Assembly (NCBI RefSeq): GCF_025464835.1 | Contig: NZ_JAODMP010000008.1 | Location: 27,433 to 91,432 of the forward strand | Direction: 5' to 3' | Source of the DNA: Mycetocola sp. | Lineage (GTDB): Bacteria > Actinomycetota > Actinomycetes > Actinomycetales > Microbacteriaceae | DNA: 64,000 bases | Shown: in pieces, positions 1 to 8,105 of the stretch | Layout of the letters: the number at the start of each line of letters is the position of its first letter | How positions within the stretch are numbered: position 1 is the first letter of the stretch | Notes under the pieces: generated by a model | What the model was told of the DNA's origin: nothing | The model's input: only the letters and a program-made list of their open reading frames with translations | The model's database searches: none | Made by a program: the position numbers and the translations under genes

Positions 1-112
1 ACCGCCAGTTCTGGCCGGCCGCCTCGGGAACCTGGGCGAGAGCCGCCTCGGTGAATGTGCCGCGAGGACCGAGATAACTGTAGGTGCGGAGCGCGGGGCG
101 GGTATCTGCCAT
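1..112 (-). CDS. pheA: Prephenate dehydratase, N-terminal part only (cut by window edge)
   Basis: The first 37 codons of a minus-strand gene starting at ATG (112). The translation contains YSYLGPRGTFTEAAL, the characteristic N-terminus of prephenate dehydratase, which converts prephenate to phenylpyruvate in phenylalanine biosynthesis. The family is usually near 280-310 aa with a C-terminal ACT domain, so nearly 90% lies outside the window. The ORF track misses it because it is short and truncated. It is divergent from the hydrolase gene at 252. Confidence 0.85.
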   Translation of the reverse strand, partial: MADTRPALRTYSYLGPRGTFTEAALAQVPEAAGQNWR

Positions 113-251
113 GGTCTTGAGCCTACTGGTCAGGCCCGAATGGGGAGTGTGCTCGAGGGGCCCGGGCCGATAGAGTTAGCGGAGTGTACCCGCCAAATCT
201 TTGCGTGGCGGGAGCGACATTCGCGCGTCGTGGAACTGAGGGTGGAACTCG

Positions 252-1613
252 GTGGGTTTCTGGGGGGTTACCAGGGGGACGGTATCGCACCGTATCGCCC
301 CACTTTTGCATGCGTTCGGTGGGGCCGCGACGGCACTCGCCGTCGGAGTTGCTGCGCTCGGGATGCTGCCGGAACCCGGGGCCGCCGACGGTGCCCCCTC
401 ACCCATCGTGACGATGGAAGAAGTGCCGTCGAACGGCGCCGATTTCGCTGTCCAGTTCGGCGGTCGGGTGTCCGCCGCGGTGGAGACTCTGGCCAGCTTG
501 CCCGCCGCCCAGGTGGCTGCATTGTGGGTGGATCTGCCCAGGCCGTTCGTCGGCGAGCTGATCGAGGAACGGCCGGATGTGATCGGCAACCTCGAGGGGG
601 CGAGCTACACCGACCGGGACCGTGCCAACATCCGCCGGCTGGCCACGGTGCAGCGGGACGCCGTCGCGACGGAGCAGCTTGCACTCTCCCAGCTCCGCTC
701 ACCCTCCGCGCTGGACTCCTCCGCACTGACCGTGGCAGAAGCAACCGCGCGGGTCGAGGCGATCGATGTGCTGCTCGGGCTGTTCAGGAACGCACCATCC
801 AACGACGCGCGCCGGTACCTGCTCAGCCTTGACTCCTCCGTCGACGGCCCGCCACTCGCCGCGATCTCCGTCGGCGACCTCGACTCGGCGCCCTACGCCA
901 CGTACTTCGTGCCCGGCATGAACAGCAGCGTGCTCCAGGCCGAAGATTACCTGCGGGGCGTCACGCGAATCCAGCAGGCCTCTGCCGCGAGCGCCGCCGT
1001 GTTGTGGCTCGGTTACGAGAGCCCCGGTCCGGTCGAGACCGTGTCGACGGCGCGGGCCGAGGCGGGTGCCGTTCTTCTCGGTGCTGCCCTCGACGGATAC
1101 AACGCATACCGTGACGCCGTCGGCCTGCGCTCCGAGCTGACTGTCCTCGCACACTCCTACGGCTCGACGACGGCTGCGATCACTCTCGCCGGCGGGGATC
1201 ACGCTGTGAGCTCGTTCGTGATGATCGGGTCGGCCGGTGTCCCCTCCCACATCAGGCTCGAGGACCTCAACGTTCCGGCCGGCAGGGTCTACGCATCCGA
1301 AGCGACGGCCGATGGGCTGGCCGCGAAAGGCCAGTTCTGGTCAGGCCGCGCTAACCCGGCGTCTGCCGAGTGGGGCGCCCAGCTGTTCAGCAGCAACGGA
1401 ACCACCCTCGCGGATGGCACGATCCTGTCGGCGGTCCGGGCCCATGACGCCGTCGGCGCCGACGATGCAGCCGACCACGAGAAGTACCTCGGCGATGGAA
1501 CCCAAAGCCTGTACGGCATCCGCAGGATCGTCACAGGCCAGCCGTACGACATCGCTCCGGTCGCTCCGGCGCCATCGACCGACAGCACCATCCTCGCGAC
1601 GGCCGCGAAGTAA
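252..1613 (+). CDS. Secreted alpha/beta hydrolase, DUF1023 family
   Basis: A 453-aa protein starting at GTG, with GAGGG about 10 nt upstream. The N-terminus has a hydrophobic stretch (about residues 18-40) ending in a small-residue region, suggesting export or membrane anchoring. The C-terminal half carries YFVPGMNSS (oxyanion loop region) and the nucleophile elbow LAHSYGSTT, as in DUF1023 alpha/beta hydrolases of actinobacteria, plus late Asp/His candidates (ADHEKY). The substrate is unknown; the family is annotated as hydrolases of uncharacterised specificity. It is monocistronic. The 3' end carries a tandem duplication that includes the stop codon. Confidence 0.75.
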   Translation: MGFWGVTRGTVSHRIAPLLHAFGGAATALAVGVAALGMLPEPGAADGAPSPIVTMEEVPSNGADFAVQFGGRVSAAVETLASLPAAQVAALWVDLPRPFVGELIEERPDVIGNLEGASYTDRDRANIRRLATVQRDAVATEQLALSQLRSPSALDSSALTVAEATARVEAIDVLLGLFRNAPSNDARRYLLSLDSSVDGPPLAAISVGDLDSAPYATYFVPGMNSSVLQAEDYLRGVTRIQQASAASAAVLWLGYESPGPVETVSTARAEAGAVLLGAALDGYNAYRDAVGLRSELTVLAHSYGSTTAAITLAGGDHAVSSFVMIGSAGVPSHIRLEDLNVPAGRVYASEATADGLAAKGQFWSGRANPASAEWGAQLFSSNGTTLADGTILSAVRAHDAVGADDAADHEKYLGDGTQSLYGIRRIVTGQPYDIAPVAPAPSTDSTILATAAK

Positions 1614-1639
1614 AGCCGCGACGGCCGCGAAGTAAAGCC
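1596..1639 (+). repeat. 22-bp perfect tandem duplication across the stop codon
   Basis: The unit GCGACGGCCGCGAAGTAAAGCC occurs twice back to back (1596-1617, 1618-1639). The first copy encodes the last residues (ATAAK) and TAA stop of the DUF1023 gene. The second copy is 3' untranslated. 22 is not a multiple of 3, so the duplication leaves the protein unchanged. Confidence 0.9.
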
Positions 1640-1676
1640 CCGGCGGATGCCGATGGCATGATGCCACAATGGGTGC

Positions 1677-3296
1677 ATGACTGACCGCGCAGGAACCCCA
1701 GCAGCCGAGTCCGACCTCGTCGACGTCCCCGCTCTCCTCAATGCATACTTCGAGTTGAAGCCCGATGTCTCGATCCCCGAGCAGCGAGTGGTGTTCGGCA
1801 CCTCCGGCCACCGAGGCTCCTCGCTCAACACGGCCTTCAATGAGCATCACATCGCCGCTACGACCCAGGCGATCGTCGAATACCGGGCCAGCCAGGGCAT
1901 TACCGGGCCTCTGTTCATCGGCTCGGACACCCACGCGCTCAGCCACCCCGCACAGACCACAGCAGTGAAAGTGCTCGTCGGCAATGATGTGCGTGTAGTC
2001 GTCGACGAGTTCGACGACTACGTGCCCACGCCGGCGCTCAGCCACGCGATCCTGACCTGGAACAACTCGGGGGTCGAGGAACAGGCCGACGGCATCGTCG
2101 TCACGCCGAGCCACAACCCGCCAGGGGACGGCGGGTTCAAGTACAACCCCCCGCACGGCGGCCCCGCAGACAGCGACGCCACGAGCTGGATCGCCAACCG
2201 TGCCAACGAGATCATCGAATCCGGCATGGTTGACGTCAACATGGCTGAGCCGAGCGCCGTCGAGACGTACGACTTCCGCAGCAGATATGTGGAAGACCTC
2301 GGCACCATCATCGACATGGATGCCATCCGCGACTCAGGCATCCGGATTGGCGCCGACCCGCTCGGAGGGGCGAGCGTGAGCTACTGGCAGGCCATCGCCG
2401 ACCGGTACAACCTCAACCTCACCGTGGTGAACCCTCATGTGGACCCGACCTGGCGTTTCATGACGCTTGACTGGGACGGCAAGATCCGGATGGATCCGTC
2501 GTCGCCGTCGGCCATGGCATCCGTTCTCGCCCATCGCGACGAATACGACATCCTCACCGGCAATGACGCGGATGCCGACCGGCACGGCATCGTCACGCCG
2601 GACGGCGGGCTGATGAACCCCAACCACTTCCTCGCCGTATCGATCGACTACCTGTACCGCAACCGGTCGGGCTGGGGTGCGGATGCCGCCATCGGCAAGA
2701 CCCTCGTCTCCAGTTCGATGATCGACCGGGTCGCCGAATCGCTCGGGCGCCGGCTTGAAGAGGTACCGGTCGGGTTCAAATGGTTCGTGCCGGGACTCGT
2801 CGACGGCTCGGTCGCGTTCGGGGGCGAAGAAAGTGCCGGGGCGAGCTTCCTGCGCAAGGACGGCACCGTGTGGACGACGGACAAGGACGGCATCCTGCTC
2901 TGCCTTCTCGCGGCTGAAATCCTCGCGGTCACCGGGAGCACCCCATCCGAGCTGTATCGCGGGTTGACCGAAAAGTATGGCGACCCGGTATACGAACGCG
3001 TCGACGCGGCGGCGACACCGGCGCAGAAGGCGGCGCTCGGCAAGCTCGACGGCGACGCGATCGCCGCGACCGAGCTGGCCGGGGACCCGATCCTCGCGAA
3101 GCTCAGCAAAGCCCCTGGCAACGGCGCGGCCGTCGGCGGCGTGAAGGTCGTTACCGCGAACGCCTGGTTCGCGGCCCGGCCGAGCGGCACGGAAGACGTG
3201 TACAAGATCTACGCGGAGTCGTTCACGGGCATCGAGCACCTCAGGCAGGTTCAGGCTGAGGCGAAGCTCATCGTGAACGCGGCGCTCGGGGGTTAG
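1677..3296 (+). CDS. pgm: Phosphoglucomutase (alpha-D-glucose phosphate-specific)
   Basis: A 539-aa protein, close to the roughly 546 aa of E. coli Pgm, with ATG at 1677. It interconverts glucose-1-phosphate and glucose-6-phosphate in the cytoplasm, linking glycolysis with glycogen and sugar-nucleotide synthesis. Visible signatures are the N-terminal VVFGTSGHRGSS, the phosphoserine loop TPSHNPPGDGGFKYNPPHGG (catalytic Ser about residue 146), the metal loop NDADADRHG, the sugar-binding GGEESAGASF and the C-terminal phosphate-binding ARPSGTEDVYK. It is monocistronic and followed by a structured untranslated region ending in an intrinsic terminator. Confidence 0.96.
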   Translation: MTDRAGTPAAESDLVDVPALLNAYFELKPDVSIPEQRVVFGTSGHRGSSLNTAFNEHHIAATTQAIVEYRASQGITGPLFIGSDTHALSHPAQTTAVKVLVGNDVRVVVDEFDDYVPTPALSHAILTWNNSGVEEQADGIVVTPSHNPPGDGGFKYNPPHGGPADSDATSWIANRANEIIESGMVDVNMAEPSAVETYDFRSRYVEDLGTIIDMDAIRDSGIRIGADPLGGASVSYWQAIADRYNLNLTVVNPHVDPTWRFMTLDWDGKIRMDPSSPSAMASVLAHRDEYDILTGNDADADRHGIVTPDGGLMNPNHFLAVSIDYLYRNRSGWGADAAIGKTLVSSSMIDRVAESLGRRLEEVPVGFKWFVPGLVDGSVAFGGEESAGASFLRKDGTVWTTDKDGILLCLLAAEILAVTGSTPSELYRGLTEKYGDPVYERVDAAATPAQKAALGKLDGDAIAATELAGDPILAKLSKAPGNGAAVGGVKVVTANAWFAARPSGTEDVYKIYAESFTGIEHLRQVQAEAKLIVNAALGG

Positions 3297-3637
3297 CCGG
3301 ACGGACGCTCAGCAGGAGGCGGGTCCGGGACAGCGCCGATCGCTCCACCTGTTGAGTGTCCACAGCGCGCGATGTGCCTGTCCTACCTTCGGCCTCGCGG
3401 GGGCGGATGCGCCCCTCGAAACTCGCGTAGCGCGAAGAGGGTGTTCGGCGCCGTCGTCGTCGGCACCACAATCGAGTTCGAAAAATCGGGCCGCTGGGCG
3501 AGGTGGAAGACGAGCGATCAGGAGGCAGCCGAACCGGTTTCGGCTCGCTGAAGCTGACAGGAAAGGGGCCCGCCGGGAGGCGGGCCCTTTTTCGTGTGCC
3601 GGAGAACTCCTGCCAGCGATGGCGCGAGAGCGGCGGC
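3297..3637. other. Structured intergenic region after pgm, possible small RNA
   Basis: About 340 bp without a convincing gene: the ORFs here lack domain-like sequence and overlap hairpins. In order there are hairpins GGGGCG/CGCCCC (3400-3415), TCGCG-TAG-CGCGA (3423-3435), AGCCGAA-CCGGT-TTCGGCT (3527-3545) and then the strong terminator at 3566-3592. This density of stems ahead of a U-tract would fit a long structured 3' UTR or an independent sRNA. No covariance model could be run, so the RNA call is inference. Confidence 0.35.
3566..3592 (+). terminator. Intrinsic terminator downstream of pgm
   Basis: Perfect 9-bp stem GGGCCCGCC / GGCGGGCCC with GGGA loop, followed directly by TTTTT. It reads in the + direction, so it ends the pgm transcript or any sRNA in the preceding region. 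Confidence 0.92.
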
Positions 3638-4315
3638 TCAGAGCTTCAGCTTCGTGAGCTCCTCGTCCATGCGCTCCGCGATTTCCGTGTGCCCGGCGTC
3701 GTTCGGGTGGACGCCGTCGGCGGCGATCCACTCCGGGTGTCCCTCCAGCCACCGTGATGCTCCCGGAATGTAATCCGCGCCGACCTCGGAGGCGGCATCC
3801 CGGACCCAGCCGATGATCGTGTCGACGGATCCCGGGCGTTCGTCGGTGTACCAGAACGGTTCGACGACAACGAGGCGGGTGTCTGGCAGTTCCGCGGCGA
3901 ACGTGTTCAGGTCATGACGGATCGCCGATTCGATCTGAGTGGCACGCTCCGGCATGGCGAAGTTGTCGTTGAGCCCCATGGTGACCACGACGATGTCGGG
4001 ATCCTCGGCGACGATGAGGCCGACCAGGTCGTCGGCAAGCAGATCCCGGTTGATCACGTATCCCAGTCCATCGACGCTCGGGTTGATCTCCGCCCAGCCT
4101 CGATCCCTGGCGACCTGCGTCGACCACCGGAGGTCCGGGTCGCTCACGCCGGTGCCGCGCGTGTACGAATCACCGTAGAACGCGGTGACCTGCTGACCCG
4201 GCGTGCGGGACACTCCCCGATCATCGTCGGGCGCGCCCATCGAACAGGCGGCCAGCGCGGATGTCGCAAGTGCGGCGACGACGGCGAGAAGACGAGTTGC
4301 TGCAGATGCCGCCAT
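3638..4315 (-). CDS. Secreted SGNH/GDSL-family hydrolase lipoprotein
   Basis: A 225-aa protein. I chose the internal ATG (4315) because CCGGAG lies about 9 nt upstream and a clean lipoprotein signal begins there, with lipobox LAAC around residue 23. SGNH blocks are present: FYGDSYTRGTG (Ser, block I), the conserved Asn in VTMGLND (block III) and the Asp/His pair in DGVHPNDAGH (block V). The family hydrolyses esters of lipids or sugars outside the cell; the exact substrate is not deducible. It lies 44 nt downstream of the amidase-like lipoprotein gene and is probably cotranscribed with it. Confidence 0.82.
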   Translation of the reverse strand: MAASAATRLLAVVAALATSALAACSMGAPDDDRGVSRTPGQQVTAFYGDSYTRGTGVSDPDLRWSTQVARDRGWAEINPSVDGLGYVINRDLLADDLVGLIVAEDPDIVVVTMGLNDNFAMPERATQIESAIRHDLNTFAAELPDTRLVVVEPFWYTDERPGSVDTIIGWVRDAASEVGADYIPGASRWLEGHPEWIAADGVHPNDAGHTEIAERMDEELTKLKL

Positions 4316-4359
4316 ACGATTGCACTCCGGTTGGGTTTCGAGGTGGCGCCGAGGCACCG

Positions 4360-5289
4360 TTATGCGGGGATGCTCCAGAACCAGGCGTTACCGCCAGGGT
4401 GCTCGACCGTGATGACGTTGTCGAGGTCACGGTAGTCGCCGTCGAGATTATGGCTCACGAAAGCGATCTTCGTCTCGCCGTCGACAACCTCCACCCGCGA
4501 CACCAGCATCACATGGTCGGGGATCTCGTTGAGGTTCCAATCGAAGATGCCGATGTCCCCGACCTTCACCTGGTCGCGCTGATCGAGTGTCAGCTTCGTC
4601 AGGCCGAGGCTTGGGTCGCTCGCGAGCCACGCGTCCATCGCCGGAACGTAACCCCACGCCGGGCTCCAGTCCGCGATCGTTGCGGCTGCGTTCCTGTTGA
4701 ACCAGGTGTCATTCTGTGTCCAGCCCCGCTGGATGAGCGTCTGGCTGACGAAGTTGGCGCAGTCCCCGCCGACCGGGTTGAGGTTTCCCCACTCATCCGA
4801 GTTGTAGTCGTTCCAGTGCTTCAACGCGTACTGCATCTGCGCGTCGACACCGGTGACGACGGCATACGCGTAGTTCAGCGGAGCCGACTGCTGGAGAACC
4901 TCGTTCCCACTGGACACGACGATCGCTGCATCCGCTGGCTGGAAGTGCAGAGCGGCCGGTGCGACGGCGGTGACCTCGCCGTCGCCTGTAACGGTCACGT
5001 CGGCAGCGGGGACGCCACCGATGGTGACGTCAGTGACGTCCGCGAGGCCGGTTCCGGTGATGGTGATGGGTGTCCCGCCGGTCACCGAACCGCTCGCCGG
5101 CGTGATCGCGCTGGCCACGCTCGCGTCGGCGGGGGCGGAGGTGCTGATGGCCGCCGGTCGTTCGTCTTCCGGCGTGACCGACGCGGAGCATCCTGCCCAG
5201 ACCAACGCCGAGCTCACCACGATGACCACTGCCGCGATACGTCGGGATCGAACCCGGAGGCTGACGGGTCTGCGGGCACTACTCGGCAC
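4360..5289 (-). CDS. Lipoprotein with IPT/TIG and amidase domains
   Basis: A 309-aa protein. The GTG at 5289 is preferred over the track start because AAGGA lies 7 nt upstream. The signal peptide ends in lipobox WAGC. Residues about 60-150 form an IPT/TIG immunoglobulin-like domain (PASGSVTGGTPITITGTGL). Residues about 160-309 resemble the putative amidase domain (Amidase_6): a Cys motif GGDCANFVSQTLIQRG, then DHVMLVSRVE and FVSHNLDG around the expected His. Family knowledge suggests amide-bond hydrolysis at the cell surface, perhaps on peptidoglycan, but no substrate is proven. It is first gene of a probable two-gene unit with the SGNH hydrolase, divergent from the beta-glucosidase. Confidence 0.75.
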   Translation of the reverse strand: MPSSARRPVSLRVRSRRIAAVVIVVSSALVWAGCSASVTPEDERPAAISTSAPADASVASAITPASGSVTGGTPITITGTGLADVTDVTIGGVPAADVTVTGDGEVTAVAPAALHFQPADAAIVVSSGNEVLQQSAPLNYAYAVVTGVDAQMQYALKHWNDYNSDEWGNLNPVGGDCANFVSQTLIQRGWTQNDTWFNRNAAATIADWSPAWGYVPAMDAWLASDPSLGLTKLTLDQRDQVKVGDIGIFDWNLNEIPDHVMLVSRVEVVDGETKIAFVSHNLDGDYRDLDNVITVEHPGGNAWFWSIPA

Positions 5290-5362
5290 GGTACATCCTT
5301 CAAAGAAACAGCGGTGAATCTCCATGGTAGGCGACCGATGTGTCCTGTTCCTGATGACTCGC

Positions 5363-5392
5363 TTGACAACGGGCGGGTCAGCGCCGTAGCGT
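5363..5392 (+). promoter_or_regulatory. Predicted promoter of the beta-glucosidase gene
   Basis: TTGACA (5363-5368) is followed after 18 nt by TAGCGT (5387-5392), a reasonable sigma-70-type pair. The palindromic operator begins 10 nt beyond the -10, so it covers the likely transcription start. Confidence 0.6.
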
Positions 5393-5402
5393 GTCCGGGA
5401 TT

Positions 5403-5420
5403 CCTGAGAGCGCTCTCAGG
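5403..5420. promoter_or_regulatory. LacI-family operator, 18-bp perfect palindrome
   Basis: CCTGAGAGCGCTCTCAGG is a perfect palindrome between the promoter and the GTG of the beta-glucosidase gene. Its core TGAGAGCGCTCTCA resembles the known CebR operator TGGGAGCGCTCCCA, with one symmetric substitution per half. The adjacent LacI-type gene at 6880 is the obvious binder. A repressor bound here would block transcription. Confidence 0.85.
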
Positions 5421-5451
5421 TCGACATCTGCGAAGGAGCAGTGAAGCGCCA

Positions 5452-6861
5452 GTGACATCAAACTTTCCGTCCACTTTCCTCTGGGGGTCGGCGACCGCTG
5501 CCGCCCAGGTCGAGGGCGCAGCGCACGAAGACGGCAAAGAGGATTCGATCTGGGATGCCTTCGCCCGGGTCCCTGGGGCGATCGCGAACGGCGACGACCT
5601 CGAGATCGCCGTGGATCACTACCACCGTTATGTCGGTGATGTCGCGATCATGAAGCAGCTCGGCCTTGGTTCGTATCGCTTCTCGACGAGTTGGGCCCGT
5701 GTCGTGCCCGGTGACCGGGAGCCGAACCCGGCCGGCCTGGACTTCTATTCCCGCCTCGTTGACGAGCTGCTCGGAGCAGGCATCCTGCCCTGGCTGACGC
5801 TGTACCACTGGGACCTGCCACAGGCCCTCGAGGAGAAGGGCGGCTGGACGAATCGCGACACCGCGCTGCGCTTCGCCGACTACGCCGAAACGGTGTACGG
5901 CACGCTCGGCGACCGGGTGAAGAACTGGACCACGTTCAACGAACCGTTCTGCTCGTCACTGCTCGGTTATGCGGCCGGCGTGCACGCCCCCGGCCGGCAG
6001 GACCCCGCCGCGGCCGTCGCCGCCATCCATCACCAGCACCTCGGCCATGGTCTCGCCGTGAACCGGCTGCGGGAGCTCGGTGCCGACCAGATCGGCATCA
6101 CCCTCAACCTCTCCAACGCGATCCCCCTGAACGCAAACGACCCGGTCGACGTCGAGGCTGCCCGCCGGTTCGACGTGCTGCAGAACCGGGTCTTCCTCGA
6201 CCCGATCGTGACCGGCGCCTACCCGGAGGACGCGCTCGCCGACCTTGAGCAGTTCGGGCTCCGCGAACTCATCCAGCCGGGCGACCTGGAGATCATCGGC
6301 ACGCAAATCGACTTCCTGGGCGTCAACCACTACCACGACGACCAGGTTTCCGGGCACGAGGACGACTCGGGAACCGATGGTCATTCCGGAGCGACCGGGC
6401 GGGAGGTCCGGTCATGCTGGATCGGTTCCGAGTACGTCACCTTCCCCAGTCGCGGGCTGCCTCGCACCGCCATGAACTGGGAGGTGAACCCGTCGGGGCT
6501 GCACAAGCTGCTCGTGCGTCTCGGCCGCGAATACCCGAACCTGCCGCCCCTGTTCGTCACGGAGAACGGCTCGGCGTATGACGACTCCGTCTCAGAAGAC
6601 GGCCAGGTCCACGACACGGAGCGCACGAAGTACATCCAGGACCACGTGCAGGCGGTCTCGGATGCGATCGCCGACGGCGCCGACGTGCGCGGCTATTTCG
6701 TGTGGTCGCTGCTCGACAACTTCGAATGGTCATGGGGCTACGACAAACGCTTCGGTATCGTGCGGGTCGACTACGAGACACAGGAACGCACGATCAAGGA
6801 TTCCGGGCGCGCCTACGCGCAAATCCTCGCCGACGCAAGATCCGGCATCCCAGCGCAGTAG
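5452..6861 (+). CDS. Family 1 glycoside hydrolase (beta-glucosidase)
   Basis: A 469-aa protein starting at GTG (5452), where family homology begins (FLWGSATAAAQVEGA). The track ORF extends almost 1.2 kb upstream only because that frame is open antisense to the lipoprotein genes. GAAGGAGC lies about 12 nt upstream, a slightly long spacing. Catalytic residues are the acid/base Glu in TFNEP and the nucleophile Glu in VTENG; length is typical for GH1. It hydrolyses beta-glucosides such as cellobiose in the cytoplasm (no signal peptide). No sugar transporter is adjacent. The LacI gene follows, and the operator lies upstream, suggesting substrate-induced expression. Confidence 0.93.
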   Translation: MTSNFPSTFLWGSATAAAQVEGAAHEDGKEDSIWDAFARVPGAIANGDDLEIAVDHYHRYVGDVAIMKQLGLGSYRFSTSWARVVPGDREPNPAGLDFYSRLVDELLGAGILPWLTLYHWDLPQALEEKGGWTNRDTALRFADYAETVYGTLGDRVKNWTTFNEPFCSSLLGYAAGVHAPGRQDPAAAVAAIHHQHLGHGLAVNRLRELGADQIGITLNLSNAIPLNANDPVDVEAARRFDVLQNRVFLDPIVTGAYPEDALADLEQFGLRELIQPGDLEIIGTQIDFLGVNHYHDDQVSGHEDDSGTDGHSGATGREVRSCWIGSEYVTFPSRGLPRTAMNWEVNPSGLHKLLVRLGREYPNLPPLFVTENGSAYDDSVSEDGQVHDTERTKYIQDHVQAVSDAIADGADVRGYFVWSLLDNFEWSWGYDKRFGIVRVDYETQERTIKDSGRAYAQILADARSGIPAQ

Positions 6862-6879
6862 ATGACGCCGGAAGGGCGC

Positions 6880-7893
6880 ATGATGGGCACACCGGCTCGG
6901 TCGCCGACACTGGAGATGGTCGCAGCGCGTGCCGGGGTTTCCCGCGCCACGGTGTCCCGCGTGGTCAACGCCTCCCCCACGGTCACCGCTGAGGTCGCGG
7001 CACTCGTTCACGCGGCGATCTCCGATTTGAGCTACGTGCCCAACCGCGCGGCCCGATCGCTGGCCAGCCGCACGACCCAGGTGATCGCCCTCGTCGTTCC
7101 CGAGTCGACAGCGAAGGTGTTCGCCGACCCGTTCTTCGCGTCTGTCGTGCAGGGCGTCGCCCTCCACCTCGCCGAGACGGATTACACACTCAACCTGCTC
7201 ATCGCCTCCGAGACCACGTCAGACAAGACCAGGCGCTATCTGCTCGGCGGCAACGTCGACGGCGCCCTCGTCGTCTCACACCACTCCGGCGACCACTCGT
7301 ACACACACCTGGGGCAGGGGCTCCCGGTCGTGTTCGGCGGCAGGCCGCTCAGCGCCGATGCGCTGTTCGGCCACTACGTCGATGTGGACAATGTCTCCGG
7401 CGGCCGGCTCGCCACCCGTCACCTGATCGAGCGCGGCTGCCGCTCGATCGCGACCATCGCCGGCCCTCAGGACATGCCGGCGGGCATCGACCGGCTCATC
7501 GGTTGGCGGAATGCCGTCACCGCGGCCGGCCTGGATGAATCCCTCGTCGAGTACGGCGACTACTCCCCCGCCGACGGAGCCGCGGCGATGCGCCGGCTGC
7601 TCGACAGGCGCGTGCCGATCGACGGCTTGTTCGTATTCAGCGACCAGCTTGCTGCAGGCGCATACTCGGTTATGCGTGAGGCGGGCCTCTCCATCCCGGG
7701 CGACATCGCCGTCGTCGGCTACGACGACGACCGGTACGCGTCGACGGTGAGCCCGACGCTCACGACCGTGAATCAGGCCCCGGTCGAGATGGGGGCCAGG
7801 ATGGCCGAGATCGTCGTGCGCCTCATCGGCGGCGAACAGGTCGAGACGGCGACGATCATGCCGACGAAGCTCGTGGTGAGGGAGTCGGCGTGA
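6880..7893 (+). CDS. LacI-family transcriptional repressor (CebR-like)
   Basis: A 337-aa protein. The frame is open from 6862, next to the GH1 stop, but GGAAGGG (6869-6875) best serves the ATGATG at 6880/6883. It has an N-terminal helix-turn-helix MVAARAGVSRATVSRVVN with the hinge that inserts in the operator minor groove, then a periplasmic-binding-protein-like effector domain (VFADPFFASVVQGV, DGLFVFSDQLAAGAY, VVGYDDDRYA). It probably represses the GH1-lacI unit through the palindrome at 5403-5420 and is released by a beta-glucoside. It is cotranscribed with the GH1 gene. Confidence 0.92.
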   Translation: MMGTPARSPTLEMVAARAGVSRATVSRVVNASPTVTAEVAALVHAAISDLSYVPNRAARSLASRTTQVIALVVPESTAKVFADPFFASVVQGVALHLAETDYTLNLLIASETTSDKTRRYLLGGNVDGALVVSHHSGDHSYTHLGQGLPVVFGGRPLSADALFGHYVDVDNVSGGRLATRHLIERGCRSIATIAGPQDMPAGIDRLIGWRNAVTAAGLDESLVEYGDYSPADGAAAMRRLLDRRVPIDGLFVFSDQLAAGAYSVMREAGLSIPGDIAVVGYDDDRYASTVSPTLTTVNQAPVEMGARMAEIVVRLIGGEQVETATIMPTKLVVRESA

Positions 7894-8105
7894 GCTGGTT
7901 GCCGGTTCACGGGGGTTCGGCGGCCCTGTCGATGCTGCACGGTCAGCACTTGAGGGAGTAACAGGAGCAGAATAGAGGAATACCCTGCGGCTGCCTGCGC
8001 TTGACAGAGGGGGAGCCCTGGCGAAGGGATGCAAACGCTGCCGGCGACATCCGTGCCCCGATACAGATCGTGAGTTATGCAATGCCCCACCCGACCGGAA
8101 CGACA

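Noticed and set aside
3352-3757. Small plus-strand ORFs of 84-101 codons after pgm
   Set aside because: They overlap the hairpins and terminator and the end of the SGNH gene, are Arg/Ser-rich, and lack a start context.
4261-5451. 866-codon track ORF suggesting a long N-terminal extension of the beta-glucosidase
   Set aside because: The upstream 397 codons are antisense to two well-supported lipoprotein genes, cross the promoter and operator, and show no domain. GH1 homology begins at 5452.
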